Assembly (NCBI RefSeq): GCF_035271045.1
Contig: NZ_DATESC010000006.1
Coordinates: forward strand, 1 to 30,089
DNA from: Marinospirillum sp035271045
GTDB taxonomy: Bacteria; Pseudomonadota; Gammaproteobacteria; Pseudomonadales; Halomonadaceae
Reading direction: 5' to 3'
DNA length: 30,089 bases
Shown: one piece after another, positions 8,049 through 16,027 of the stretch
How the letters are laid out: each line of letters opens with the position of its first letter
Position numbering within the stretch: the stretch's first letter is position 1
Notes under the pieces: model-generated
What the model was told of the DNA's origin: nothing
Database searches by the model: none
What the model saw: only the letters and a program-made list of their open reading frames with translations
Made by a program: the position numbers and the translations under genes

Positions 8049-9038
8049 TTAGCGATTAATGCCAACTTTGGTTAGACGTTCTTCTAATAATGCATCGGCA
8101 AGACTTAGTGCATCGCTGTTATCAAGCATCGCTGATACAACTGGTTTTAAAGCCTCTAGTGTTTTTGCACGCCAATGTTTAACCCACACTTCAAGCAGTG
8201 CGCGGTTCTCTTCAGATTCACTGGCAACCGTTTTTAAAACACTGTCTAACCAACGGCTAGAATCTTTCGTCCATACCTGCATAAACTCAGTTAAAAGGGC
8301 TACGTCTCTGCCACCCATCGAACCAAGTTTTTTATCTAACTGTTCATAGAAAAGATTAAAAACCAAGGTGTCTACAATTAGGTCTTGGGCAACAAACACC
8401 TCGAACCAGTCTTGAACGGTGGTCATCTCTTCGCACAAGGCACGCATTGGCTGCCAAACAGGATTTTTAAGCCATTCTTGCTTAGCAGTGGCTAGCGATT
8501 CAGCACTATTACCATCTAATAGCAGACCAATTCTTGATAAATACTGAGCGTTACCTAACCTGTCCATAGCGTTATAAAGCAAGGCTTGAGCAATGGCTGT
8601 GCCATACCCAAAAGCACAGCCGTACATATTGTTTAAGTTGGCAGTGTGTTCTACATGGCGCAAAGGAATTAAATAGGTAAGAAGGCTGGCTTTAACTTCT
8701 TCAGATAAGTGTTCTGCCAAACCACGCTTTTCAAAAAAGCTGTAGTTGGTTTCAGTTGCTTCTTGGTGTTTGGCGCGTTGTTGAACATAGGTGCCGTAAT
8801 AAAACTGGCGTGGGTCTTTAAGGTCGTACCAATCATTCATTTTTATTTGAGTACGGTTTTTATCATTCAGCTCATATTGCGGCTGCCATAAAGGACGGTA
8901 ATGAAAGTTGGTTTCGCCTTGCAAATCATAGGTTGCTTCTTGGTAGCGCGAAGCAGGTTTATCACCAAAACGCCGTTCAATATTGGCAAAGGTGTTGCGA
9001 ATAGGCTGTAAAGTTGCCGTTTTAATTTCAGGTGTCAT
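8049..9038 (-). CDS. dmpL: Phenol hydroxylase P1, oxygenase small (beta) subunit
   Basis: The 329-residue protein (DmpL about 331) is the non-catalytic beta subunit, with the ferritin-like fold but without iron ligands, that pairs with DmpN in the hydroxylase. Recognisable blocks are TFANIERRFGDKPASRYQEATYD, NDWYDLKDPRQFYYGTYVQQRA, YLIPLRHVEHTANLNN and LVFNLFYEQLDKK. The ATG at 9038 follows dmpK after 28 bp, and dmpM follows after 9 bp. Confidence 0.95.
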   Translation of the reverse strand: MTPEIKTATLQPIRNTFANIERRFGDKPASRYQEATYDLQGETNFHYRPLWQPQYELNDKNRTQIKMNDWYDLKDPRQFYYGTYVQQRAKHQEATETNYSFFEKRGLAEHLSEEVKASLLTYLIPLRHVEHTANLNNMYGCAFGYGTAIAQALLYNAMDRLGNAQYLSRIGLLLDGNSAESLATAKQEWLKNPVWQPMRALCEEMTTVQDWFEVFVAQDLIVDTLVFNLFYEQLDKKLGSMGGRDVALLTEFMQVWTKDSSRWLDSVLKTVASESEENRALLEVWVKHWRAKTLEALKPVVSAMLDNSDALSLADALLEERLTKVGINR

Positions 9039-9066
9039 CAGCTATTACCCATCAGTAGTTTTATTG

Positions 9067-9378
9067 TTATTCAGTGGATCGATTGCGATTTTGGGACATC
9101 AAAGTGTCCTCGTCGCCGTACCGCCATTTTTCTAGCTCTGCATCAACGCTAGCCATTTCTTCATCATTCATATGAACAACAGCATTGTTAGTACAAAAAA
9201 CTTTAAAAACGGTGGGTGGCATAATTAACTCTACGAACAAAGAGGGCTCTCCTATCGCAAAATCAAACTCTACAAAGCGAGCATCTGGCTTACTGCGTAC
9301 TCGTATGTATTTGGTGAGATTGGGTAAGCCATAATTAGGTGTTGTGGCTCGCTCCTCAGCAACTAGTAAATGCGACAT
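9067..9378 (-). CDS. dmpK: Phenol hydroxylase P0, assembly protein (first gene of operon)
   Basis: The 103-residue protein starts MSHLLVAEERATT. A 13-codon-longer in-frame start exists at 9417, but this ATG has GAGGA 7 bp upstream, and the shorter form is nearer the family size (about 92). DmpK binds the hydroxylase and is thought to help iron insertion into apo-DmpN; it is needed in vivo but not for catalysis. The family core KYIRVRSKPDARFVEFDFAIGEPSLFVELI is visible. It is the first gene after the sigma54 promoter at 9438–9452, giving a leader of roughly 50 nt. Confidence 0.92.
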   Translation of the reverse strand: MSHLLVAEERATTPNYGLPNLTKYIRVRSKPDARFVEFDFAIGEPSLFVELIMPPTVFKVFCTNNAVVHMNDEEMASVDAELEKWRYGDEDTLMSQNRNRSTE

Positions 9379-9437
9379 CCCCGAATCCTCTAGTTTTTTT
9401 ATTTTTGGATTTATCATTCACCTACAACCTAGCTACT

Positions 9438-9452
9438 GCAACCCGTGTGCCA
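9438..9452 (-). promoter_or_regulatory. sigma54 (-24/-12) promoter of the dmp operon
   Basis: On the minus strand the sequence is TGGCACACGGGTTGC, with GG and GC of the -24 and -12 elements in exact spacing against the consensus TGGCACG-N4-TTGC. Only the G after TGGCAC differs among defined positions. Transcription would start near 9426, about 50 nt before dmpK. DmpR-type regulators act on such promoters, and the two enhancer sites upstream fit. Confidence 0.92.
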
Positions 9453-9561
9453 AAACCAAAAATAAAAAAGCAGCCATCTGATTTATATGGGTTTATTGAA
9501 AATAATCGCAATATTAAGAATGATTCAGGCATTATCAATTTTATAAAAAACAGCTATAAAC

Positions 9562-9577
9562 TTGATCAATTGAGCAA
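9562..9577 (-). promoter_or_regulatory. DmpR upstream activating sequence, proximal
   Basis: TTGATCAATTGAGCAA is an almost perfect inverted repeat that matches the XylR/DmpR enhancer pattern TTGATCAATTGATCAA at 15 of 16 positions. Its centre is about 140 bp upstream of the inferred start, the normal place for such sites. The AT-rich DNA between it and the promoter includes a weak IHF-like match, TATCAATTTTATA at 9533–9545, which could supply the bend. Confidence 0.82.
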
Positions 9578-9591
9578 TCAAAAAAAATGAA

Positions 9592-9607
9592 TTGATCTTT
9601 TGATGCA
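9592..9607 (-). promoter_or_regulatory. DmpR upstream activating sequence, distal
   Basis: TTGATCTTTTGATGCA matches the DmpR/XylR enhancer pattern at 12 of 16 positions. Its centre is exactly 30 bp from that of the proximal site, so both would lie on about the same DNA face, as in the paired enhancers of known Po/Pu promoters. It also lies close to the dmpR promoter, so DmpR could affect its own transcription. Confidence 0.7.
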
Positions 9608-9654
9608 GTTACTTTCTTTAATTAAGAGGTGAAAAATTAAGAGAAGATTAGGGG

Positions 9655-9660
9655 TATACT
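9655..9660 (+). promoter_or_regulatory. Possible -10 element of dmpR
   Basis: TATACT at 9655–9660 is a good sigma70 -10 box, placed 73 bp before the dmpR start. No convincing -35 is seen at 17 ± 1 bp upstream, so the promoter may be weak. Within the 355-bp dmpK–dmpR gap no gene is seen; apart from the promoter and enhancer sites the gap is AT-rich. Confidence 0.4.
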
Positions 9661-9733
9661 GTTTAAACTATTTTTTAGCGAACAACCTTTCAATGACAAA
9701 ACCTATAACAACTACAAATCGCTAGGTGTACAA

Positions 9734-11455
9734 GTGTCTAAACCAAATTTACAACTACCAAACTTTGAGCAGCTTTTAAAAAAACTAAAATTTAATCCTG
9801 AAGAAGGTAAAATTTGGCTAGCTGAGCAACGCTCTGTTTTGATGAGCCTAGGCGCTTTATCTAGCTTTCGAAAAGAAATTATAACAACCCTTGGCCAAGA
9901 AAGAGGCAAGGGCTTCTTTATGCGTTTAGGTTACTTTTCAGGATTAAAAGACGCTGAGCTAGCGCTTAATATTGAAGAAAACTCTGATCCTGACCAAGCA
10001 TTTTTAGTGGGCCCAATGCTGCATAATTTACGTGGCATGGTTAAAGCCATTCCGTTAATACTTGAGTGCGATCTAGAAAAAAAACATTTTTATGCTGAGT
10101 TTGAATGGGTCGATTCTTTTGAAGTAGAAATTTGCCGAACCACGCTAGGCCAACTAAACGAACCTGCTTGCTGGATTCTACTGGGGTATGCCTGTGCTTA
10201 TTCCAGCCACTTTGCTGGTATGGACATCCAGTTCAGAGAAGTCGAATGTTGTGGGCAGGGTGACCATCAATGTCGCATTGTTGGCAAGCTGGCTAGTGAG
10301 TGGCCTGACCATGAAGAATTCAGTTTGTTATTTAGAGAAGCGCCTTTAATTGATGAGCTTTATGAGTTGCAATCACGGCTTGCTGATTTAGAACAAACTT
10401 TAGCCTACAACCCTGAAAACTTGCATCGTGCTCTGGGTGAAGCACCGCCTTTTACTAGTGCGTTAGCTATGATTGATAAGGGCGCTAATTCTGAAGTCAC
10501 TATGTTGTTGTTAGGTGAAACTGGAACGGGTAAAGAAGTTCTAGCAAGGCGCGTGCACAGTATGAGCCAACGTAACAATCAACCCTTTGTTGCCGTTAAC
10601 TGTGCAGCCATTCCTCCTGAGCTAATTGAATCTGAGCTTTTTGGTGTAGAAAAAGGAGCTTACACAGGAGCAACTCAATCACGTAAAGGCCGCTTTGAAA
10701 GAGCTAATGGCGGTACTATTTTTTTAGATGAAGTGATTGAGTTAAGTGCGCGTGCTCAAGCCGCCTTATTACGTACGTTACAAGAAGGTGAAATTGAGCG
10801 AGTAGGCGATAACCAAACGCGTAAAATTGATGTGAGGGTTGTGGCTGCCACCAATGAAGATTTGGCTATTGCTGTAAAAGAAGGGAGGTTTCGGCAAGAT
10901 TTATTTTACCGTATTAATGCCTATACAGTTATCATCCCTCCTCTAAGGGAACGAAAAAACGATATTATTTTGTTAGCTGAACATTTTCGTAAACGCTACG
11001 AGAAACAGTATAAAAAAACCACTTTAGGGTTTACTGATTTAGCAGTAGAAGCACTGCATGGTTATAGCTGGCCAGGCAATATTCGAGAACTAGAAAACAC
11101 CATAGAGCGTGGCATCATTCTGACTGATGATCAAAACTCCATTACTGAACTAACACTTTTTAATACAGGCCACTCATCTTTAGATGCAAGTGTAGGTGAT
11201 GTTCGTAAAATTAATCAGCAATCCGGTCAGATCGAAACGATTGACAGCAAAAGCTACTTAAAAACAACACTGGCTGAACAGGTTATTTACAATAAGATTA
11301 GTATTACTGAACTTGAAGAGACACTCATTAAAAAGGCGATGGATAGTTCTGAAGGTAATGTATCAGTAGCAGCAAGAATGCTGGGCTTAACTCGTGCTGC
11401 TTTTGCTTATCGGCTAAAGCGAATAGAAGAAGATAAAAATAAAACTGATAATTAA
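9734..11455 (+). CDS. dmpR: Phenol-sensing sigma54-dependent transcriptional activator
   Basis: The 573-residue NtrC-class regulator of the DmpR/XylR/MopR group has three parts. The N-terminal sensor (about 1–210) contains the zinc-site cysteines Cys154, Cys172 and Cys180 and a phenol-pocket region (PMLHNLRGMV, EFEWVDSFEVE). A short linker follows (DELYELQSRLADLEQTL). The AAA+ domain has Walker A GETGTGKE (261–268), sigma54-contact loop GAYTGA (308–313) and Walker B TIFLDEV. A Fis-type HTH lies at the C-terminus (NVSVAARMLGLTRAAFAYRL). The start is GTG with AGGTG 5 bp before it; an upstream ATG at 9693 hits a stop. It is divergent from dmpK. The usual loop sequence is GAFTGA; here Phe is Tyr. 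Confidence 0.95.
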   Translation: MSKPNLQLPNFEQLLKKLKFNPEEGKIWLAEQRSVLMSLGALSSFRKEIITTLGQERGKGFFMRLGYFSGLKDAELALNIEENSDPDQAFLVGPMLHNLRGMVKAIPLILECDLEKKHFYAEFEWVDSFEVEICRTTLGQLNEPACWILLGYACAYSSHFAGMDIQFREVECCGQGDHQCRIVGKLASEWPDHEEFSLLFREAPLIDELYELQSRLADLEQTLAYNPENLHRALGEAPPFTSALAMIDKGANSEVTMLLLGETGTGKEVLARRVHSMSQRNNQPFVAVNCAAIPPELIESELFGVEKGAYTGATQSRKGRFERANGGTIFLDEVIELSARAQAALLRTLQEGEIERVGDNQTRKIDVRVVAATNEDLAIAVKEGRFRQDLFYRINAYTVIIPPLRERKNDIILLAEHFRKRYEKQYKKTTLGFTDLAVEALHGYSWPGNIRELENTIERGIILTDDQNSITELTLFNTGHSSLDASVGDVRKINQQSGQIETIDSKSYLKTTLAEQVIYNKISITELEETLIKKAMDSSEGNVSVAARMLGLTRAAFAYRLKRIEEDKNKTDN

Positions 11456-11462
11456 CTTTTTA

Positions 11463-11502
11463 GTCAGCTAACCTAGTTACTACTTAATCTAGGCTAGCTG
11501 AC
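11463..11502. terminator. Hairpin between convergent dmpR and cysS
   Basis: GTCAGCTAACCTAG (11463–11476) pairs with CTAGGCTAGCTGAC (11489–11502): 13 of 14 positions, the odd one being a G·U pair on the minus-strand transcript, with a 12-nt loop. It lies in the 77-bp gap between two convergent genes and could end transcripts from both sides. Neither side has a clear U-run, so intrinsic termination is uncertain. Confidence 0.5.
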
Positions 11503-11532
11503 ACTAGCTAATATTGGTAATGCTTTAAAAAC

Positions 11533-12954
11533 CTAGCTAGCCCTAGTCCAGCTAGTACCATCCTTAGTATCTTTTAGCAAAATACCCTGCGACTCCAACT
11601 CTTGCCTGATACGATCAGCTTCCGCAAAATTTCTATCTTGCTTAGCCATTAGGCGCTTTTCTATCAAAGTTTCTATCACGTCTGGATTAACGCTGTGCTG
11701 CATATTAAGCGTATTGCCTTTTAAAAAAGCATCAGCGTCTTGCTGCAACATACCTAAAATATCGCCCAGATCACGCAGCTCAAATGCTAAAGCTTCTGCT
11801 AATGGAAGATCACCTTGTTGACGGGCGCGGTTAAGGCTTCGAACTAGATCAAACAAGACAGCAAAGGCTTCGGGTGTATTAAAATCATCATCCATCACCG
11901 CAAAAAAATCACTGCGCCAATCACCCGCAGTTGCCACCATTGCTGCATCTTCAACCGGCTTAACACCTTGCAAAGCCGTGTAAAAACGCTCTAGGTTTTT
12001 ACGGGCATCATGCAAAGCACTTTCTGCATAGTTAATGGATGAGCGATAATGGCTAGCCAATAATAAATAACGAATTACTTCGGCATCATGCTTTTCTAAT
12101 ACATCGCGAATGGTAAAGAAGTTATCTAACGATTTAGACATTTTTTCTTGGTCAACTCGAACCGCGCCAGCGTGCATCCAAGTATTCACATACTTTTGAC
12201 CGGTTGCTGCTTCACTTTGCGCTATTTCATTTTCATGGTGAGGGAAAGGTAAATCTGGCCCGCCACCATGAATATCAAAAGTGTTACCTAAGCAGCAAGT
12301 TGACATGGCTGAACATTCTATGTGCCAACCTGGGCGACCTTCGCCCCAAGGTGAAGGCCAACTCACTTCTGAGACTTTTGCTGCTTTCCAAAGTACAAAA
12401 TCGAGTGGATCTTCTTTAAATTCATCCACTTCAACTCGAGCGCCGGATTGCAGTTCATCCAGCTTGCGGTTAGTTAGCTGACCGTAGTTTTCAAACTTGC
12501 GTACACGGTAATAGACATCGCCATTACTAGCAGCGTAGGCATAACCCTTTTCTTCTAACGTTTGAACTAGGTCAATAATTTCGGTGATATAAGCGGTAGC
12601 ACGCGGTTCACTAGTGGGGCGTAATACACCTAACCTAGCTTCATCGTCATGCATCGCTTTAATCATACGTTCAGTAAGCTCACCAATGGTTTCTTGGTTT
12701 TCATCAGCACGTTTAAGAATTTTGTCGTCAATATCGGTAATGTTGCGTACATAGTTAACTTCATAACCACGGGTACGCAAGTAGCGGGTAATCATATCAA
12801 AGGCCACCATCACCCGCGCATGACCTAAATGACAAAAGTCATAAACGGTAATGCCACAAACGTACATTTTAACTTTGCCTGCTTCTATTGGCGTAAAAAC
12901 TTCTTTTTGGCGCGTTAAGGTATTGTAAATTTTAAGTTGCGGTAAGCTTTTCAT
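11533..12954 (-). CDS. cysS: Cysteine--tRNA ligase
   Basis: The 473-residue class I aminoacyl-tRNA synthetase charges tRNA-Cys. HIGH is HLGH (42–45) and KMSKS is at 271–275. The zinc ligands that select cysteine are Cys33, Cys214, His239 and Glu243 (YVCGITVYD, HIECSAM, FPHHENE). The C-terminal anticodon-binding part (DRNFAEADRIRQELESQGI) is complete. It starts one base after the glnS stop, so the two are translated from one message and are probably coupled. Confidence 0.98.
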   Translation of the reverse strand: MKSLPQLKIYNTLTRQKEVFTPIEAGKVKMYVCGITVYDFCHLGHARVMVAFDMITRYLRTRGYEVNYVRNITDIDDKILKRADENQETIGELTERMIKAMHDDEARLGVLRPTSEPRATAYITEIIDLVQTLEEKGYAYAASNGDVYYRVRKFENYGQLTNRKLDELQSGARVEVDEFKEDPLDFVLWKAAKVSEVSWPSPWGEGRPGWHIECSAMSTCCLGNTFDIHGGGPDLPFPHHENEIAQSEAATGQKYVNTWMHAGAVRVDQEKMSKSLDNFFTIRDVLEKHDAEVIRYLLLASHYRSSINYAESALHDARKNLERFYTALQGVKPVEDAAMVATAGDWRSDFFAVMDDDFNTPEAFAVLFDLVRSLNRARQQGDLPLAEALAFELRDLGDILGMLQQDADAFLKGNTLNMQHSVNPDVIETLIEKRLMAKQDRNFAEADRIRQELESQGILLKDTKDGTSWTRAS

Positions 12955-12955
12955 T

Positions 12956-14641
12956 TCAACCCTGTTTTTTCTGTATTTTTGCCCAAGAATCTTTAAGGCT
13001 AACGGTACGGTTAAATACTAGCTTAGTACCCTGCTGATGGTCGTAACGGTCAGCGCTAAAATAACCAACCCGTTCAAATTGAAAGCGATCTTCTGGCTGT
13101 GCAATGGCAAGGCTAGGCTCACAAATGGCTTCAATGACGCTTAAAGATTTTGGGTTTAAGTGCTCTAAAAAATCAACGTCTTTATCAGCATCTGGGGATT
13201 CAACTTGGAAAAGGTTATCGTATAAACGCACTTCGGCTGAAATGCCGTGAGTTGCGCTCACCCAATGAACAACGCCTTTCACTTTACGGCCTTCTGGGTT
13301 TTTACCTAAAGTCTCTGGGTCATAGCTACAACGTAATTCAATAATCTTGCCTTGCTCGTCTTTAACCACTTCATCACAACGAATGACCCAAGCATTACGC
13401 AGACGTACCTCTTGACCGGGTGCTAGGCGGAAGAATTTTTTGGGTGGTTCTTCCATAAAGTCATCGCTATCTATGTATAACTCTTTAGTGAACGGCAGGG
13501 TGCGCTCGCCCAATTCTTCTCTGGCTGGGTGGCTAGGCGAAGTTAGCATTTCTTCACGACCTTCTTCCCAGTTGGTAATCACTACTTTAATGGGATTAAG
13601 CACCACCATAGCACGCTTAGCTGAGTGCTCTAGGTCACTACGCAAAGCAAAGTGCAGCATTCCTATATCGACCACGCCACCGGCACGGTTAACGCCTATC
13701 ATGTCACAAAAATCACGCAAGGATTTAGGTGTATAACCACGGCGGCGCATTCCAGAAATCGTTGGCATACGTGGGTCATCCCAACCATTAACCACACCTT
13801 CATCAACCAGCAGCTTTAACTTGCGCTTAGACGTTACCGTATAGTTTAAGTTAAGACGCGCAAACTCGGTTTGTACTGGCTTACAAGGCACTGGCAGATT
13901 ATCAAGAAACCATTCGTAAAGTGGGCGATGGCCTTCAAACTCCAGCGTACAAATGGAATGGGTAATGCCTTCGATTGCATCTGACTGGCCGTGCGTAAAG
14001 TCATAGCTTGGGTAGATACACCACTTGTTACCTGTTTGGTGATGTTCTTGGTGGCGTATGCGGTAAAGAATGGGATCACGCAGATTAATGTTAGCTGCTG
14101 TCATATCTATCTTGGCGCGGAGCACCTTAGCACCATTAGGATAATCGCCCGCTCGCATTTTGATAAATTCAGCGAGGTTCTCTTCCACACTGCGCTCACG
14201 AAAAGGGCTGTTTTTGCCCGACTCAGTAAGCGTGCCCCGATACTCACGCATCTGTTCTGCATTCAGCTCACAAACATAAGCTTTGCCGGTGTTAATTAGG
14301 TGTACAGCCCAATCATAAAGCTGTTCAAAATAGTCGGAAGCAAAGCGAACTTCACCCGCCCACTGAAAACCCAACCAGTTAACGTCTTCTTTTATCGCAT
14401 CAATAAATTCTTGGCTTTCTTTTTCTGGGTTGGTGTCATCAAAACGTAAATGACAGTCGCCAGAAAACTCTTCAGCCATGCCAAAGTTCAAACAAATGCT
14501 TTTAGCATGGCCTATATGTAGATAACCATTGGGTTCTGGCGGGAAGCGGGTTATAACTTTTTGTTGCTGACCCGCTTCACGCTGCTGGATAATCATATTG
14601 CGTATAAAGTTGGTTGCAGCAGTAATTTCGGGCTGACTCAT
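12956..14641 (-). CDS. glnS: Glutamine--tRNA ligase
   Basis: The 561-residue class I synthetase charges tRNA-Gln. The nucleotide-binding motif is PPEPNGYLHIGHAKSI (HIGH 42–45) and the second motif is TSKRKL (270–275), with Thr where E. coli has Met, as in Pseudomonas-type GlnS. The start MSQPEITAATNFIRN is chosen by homology; 16 more codons are open upstream but would run into the promoter. The ribosome site is weak (GAGCGAG). A TATAAT -10 on the minus strand at 14700–14705 could serve the glnS-cysS unit. It is divergent from ppiB. Confidence 0.97.
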   Translation of the reverse strand: MSQPEITAATNFIRNMIIQQREAGQQQKVITRFPPEPNGYLHIGHAKSICLNFGMAEEFSGDCHLRFDDTNPEKESQEFIDAIKEDVNWLGFQWAGEVRFASDYFEQLYDWAVHLINTGKAYVCELNAEQMREYRGTLTESGKNSPFRERSVEENLAEFIKMRAGDYPNGAKVLRAKIDMTAANINLRDPILYRIRHQEHHQTGNKWCIYPSYDFTHGQSDAIEGITHSICTLEFEGHRPLYEWFLDNLPVPCKPVQTEFARLNLNYTVTSKRKLKLLVDEGVVNGWDDPRMPTISGMRRRGYTPKSLRDFCDMIGVNRAGGVVDIGMLHFALRSDLEHSAKRAMVVLNPIKVVITNWEEGREEMLTSPSHPAREELGERTLPFTKELYIDSDDFMEEPPKKFFRLAPGQEVRLRNAWVIRCDEVVKDEQGKIIELRCSYDPETLGKNPEGRKVKGVVHWVSATHGISAEVRLYDNLFQVESPDADKDVDFLEHLNPKSLSVIEAICEPSLAIAQPEDRFQFERVGYFSADRYDHQQGTKLVFNRTVSLKDSWAKIQKKQG

Positions 14642-14674
14642 AGTGCTCGCTCTATAAATGAAGGGTGAATTGGA

Positions 14675-14705
14675 TTGGTGAAAAAACATAATAAAAAGTA
14701 TTATA
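14675..14705. promoter_or_regulatory. Overlapping divergent promoters for ppiB-lpxH and glnS-cysS
   Basis: Plus strand: TTGGTG (14675–14680), 18 bp, TATTAT (14699–14704), 57 bp before the ppiB start. Minus strand: TATAAT at 14700–14705 in the same DNA, though with a poor -35. The two -10 boxes overlap almost completely, so only one polymerase could occupy the site at a time if both are real. Confidence 0.42.
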
Positions 14706-14760
14706 GCCGATGCAAGCCGCCCTATACAGGCGCATACCTTTTAATGAACGGAGTTTATTC

Positions 14761-15273
14761 ATGTCTGATAGCAATCCTCAGGTTCGCCTGACCACTAACT
14801 TTGGCGATATTCTACTTGAATTGAATGCTGAAAAAGCCCCTAAAACTGTTGCTAACTTTATTGGTTATGTAGAAAGCGGTCATTATGACGGCACTATTTT
14901 TCACCGTGTTATCAGTAATTTTATGGTGCAAGGTGGTGGTTTTGATGCTGACTTTAATCAAAAGCCTACCCAAGACCCTGTTGAAAACGAAGCCGACAAT
15001 GGCCTAAGTAACGTAAACGGCAGTGTTGCTATGGCGCGTACTATGGATCCTCACTCTGCTAGCGCACAGTTTTTTATTAACGTAAAAGACAACGACTTTT
15101 TGAATCATTCAGGTAAAAACTCTCAAGGCTGGGGTTATGCTGTTTTTGGTAAAGTTGTTGAAGGCATGGATATTGTCGAAAAAATTAAAGGTGTTGCTAC
15201 AGGTAATAAGCAAGGCCACCAAGATGTACCCGTTGAAAACGTAGTGATTGAAAAAGCAGTGGTTGTTGAGTAA
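14761..15273 (+). CDS. ppiB: Peptidyl-prolyl cis-trans isomerase B (cytoplasmic cyclophilin)
   Basis: The 170-residue cyclophilin has no signal peptide, so it is the cytoplasmic form. The active-site blocks FHRVISNFMVQGGGF and SASAQFFINVKDNDFLN are clear. The ATG at 14761 has GGAG at the right distance (ACGGAGTTTATTC); an upstream in-frame ATG at 14710 would add 17 residues with no homology and overlap the probable transcription start. lpxH follows after 7 bp, as in Pseudomonas. Confidence 0.95.
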   Translation: MSDSNPQVRLTTNFGDILLELNAEKAPKTVANFIGYVESGHYDGTIFHRVISNFMVQGGGFDADFNQKPTQDPVENEADNGLSNVNGSVAMARTMDPHSASAQFFINVKDNDFLNHSGKNSQGWGYAVFGKVVEGMDIVEKIKGVATGNKQGHQDVPVENVVIEKAVVVE

Positions 15274-15280
15274 GAACTGA

Positions 15281-16024
15281 ATGCTACTGTTTGCTTCAGA
15301 TATGCATTTGCAGGAAAATCGCCCGGAATTGACCCGGGCTTTTTTGCGCTTCTTAAAAACCACTGCGCCCCAATCTAAAGCCTTGTACCTGTTAGGTGAT
15401 ATTTTTAATGTTTGGGTGGGCGATGATGCGATGACTGATTTTCATAGAGACATTGCTAAAGCGCTTAAAGAGCTAACAACCAGTGGCACTGACGTTTTTA
15501 TAATGCACGGTAATCGTGACTTTACGCTAGGCAACAACTTTTGTGAGCAATCGGGTTGCACGCTTTTAAAAGACCCCAGTGTTATCACACCTTTTGGCAA
15601 ACCTATTTTGCTGATGCACGGTGACTTGCTTTGCACACAAGATGTGAGCTACCAAAGAATGCGGCGCGTTTTACACAACCCTTTTATTAAATACCTTTTG
15701 CTGCGACTCCCTTTAAAACTTCGGTTAAAAATTGCTAATAGAGCACGCAAAATTAGCAAATCATCAACCCGTAAAAAAGCCACCAGCATTGTTGATGTGA
15801 CTCAGCAAGAAGTTTTACGCATCATGGAAAAACACCAAACCACCTGCCTAATTCATGGGCACACTCACCGACCCGCAGTGCATGATTTACAAGTAGAAAT
15901 ACAAGGTAAACCGTTGCCAGCTAAGCGTTATGTTTTAGGTGATTGGAGTGACCAAGAGGGCTGGAAAATCACCCTAACAGAAGAGGATATCCAGCTTAGC
16001 TCGTTTAATTTTAATAACTTTTAG
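15281..16024 (+). CDS. lpxH: UDP-2,3-diacylglucosamine diphosphatase (lipid A synthesis)
   Basis: This 247-residue calcineurin-like phosphoesterase hydrolyses UDP-2,3-diacylglucosamine to lipid X and UMP at the inner membrane surface. Metal ligands correspond one for one to the E. coli enzyme with an offset of one: Asp7, His9 (SDMHL), Asp40 (LLGDIF), Asn78 (HGNRDF), His113 (LMHGD), His194 and His196 (HGHTH). It begins 7 bp after ppiB, with its ribosome site inside the ppiB end, so the two are coupled. It converges with the crotonase gene leaving only 3 bp between stop codons. Confidence 0.96.
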   Translation: MLLFASDMHLQENRPELTRAFLRFLKTTAPQSKALYLLGDIFNVWVGDDAMTDFHRDIAKALKELTTSGTDVFIMHGNRDFTLGNNFCEQSGCTLLKDPSVITPFGKPILLMHGDLLCTQDVSYQRMRRVLHNPFIKYLLLRLPLKLRLKIANRARKISKSSTRKKATSIVDVTQQEVLRIMEKHQTTCLIHGHTHRPAVHDLQVEIQGKPLPAKRYVLGDWSDQEGWKITLTEEDIQLSSFNFNNF

Positions 16025-16027
16025 TTT

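Noticed and set aside
9693..9725. ATG upstream of dmpR as an alternative start
   Set aside because: It is in another frame and meets TAG after ten codons. The GTG at 9734 has AGGTG before it and continues into the DmpR sequence.
14642..14689. Longer GlnS start (MFFHQSNSPF…)
   Set aside because: It would lie directly at the probable -10 region and has no similarity to GlnS N-termini.
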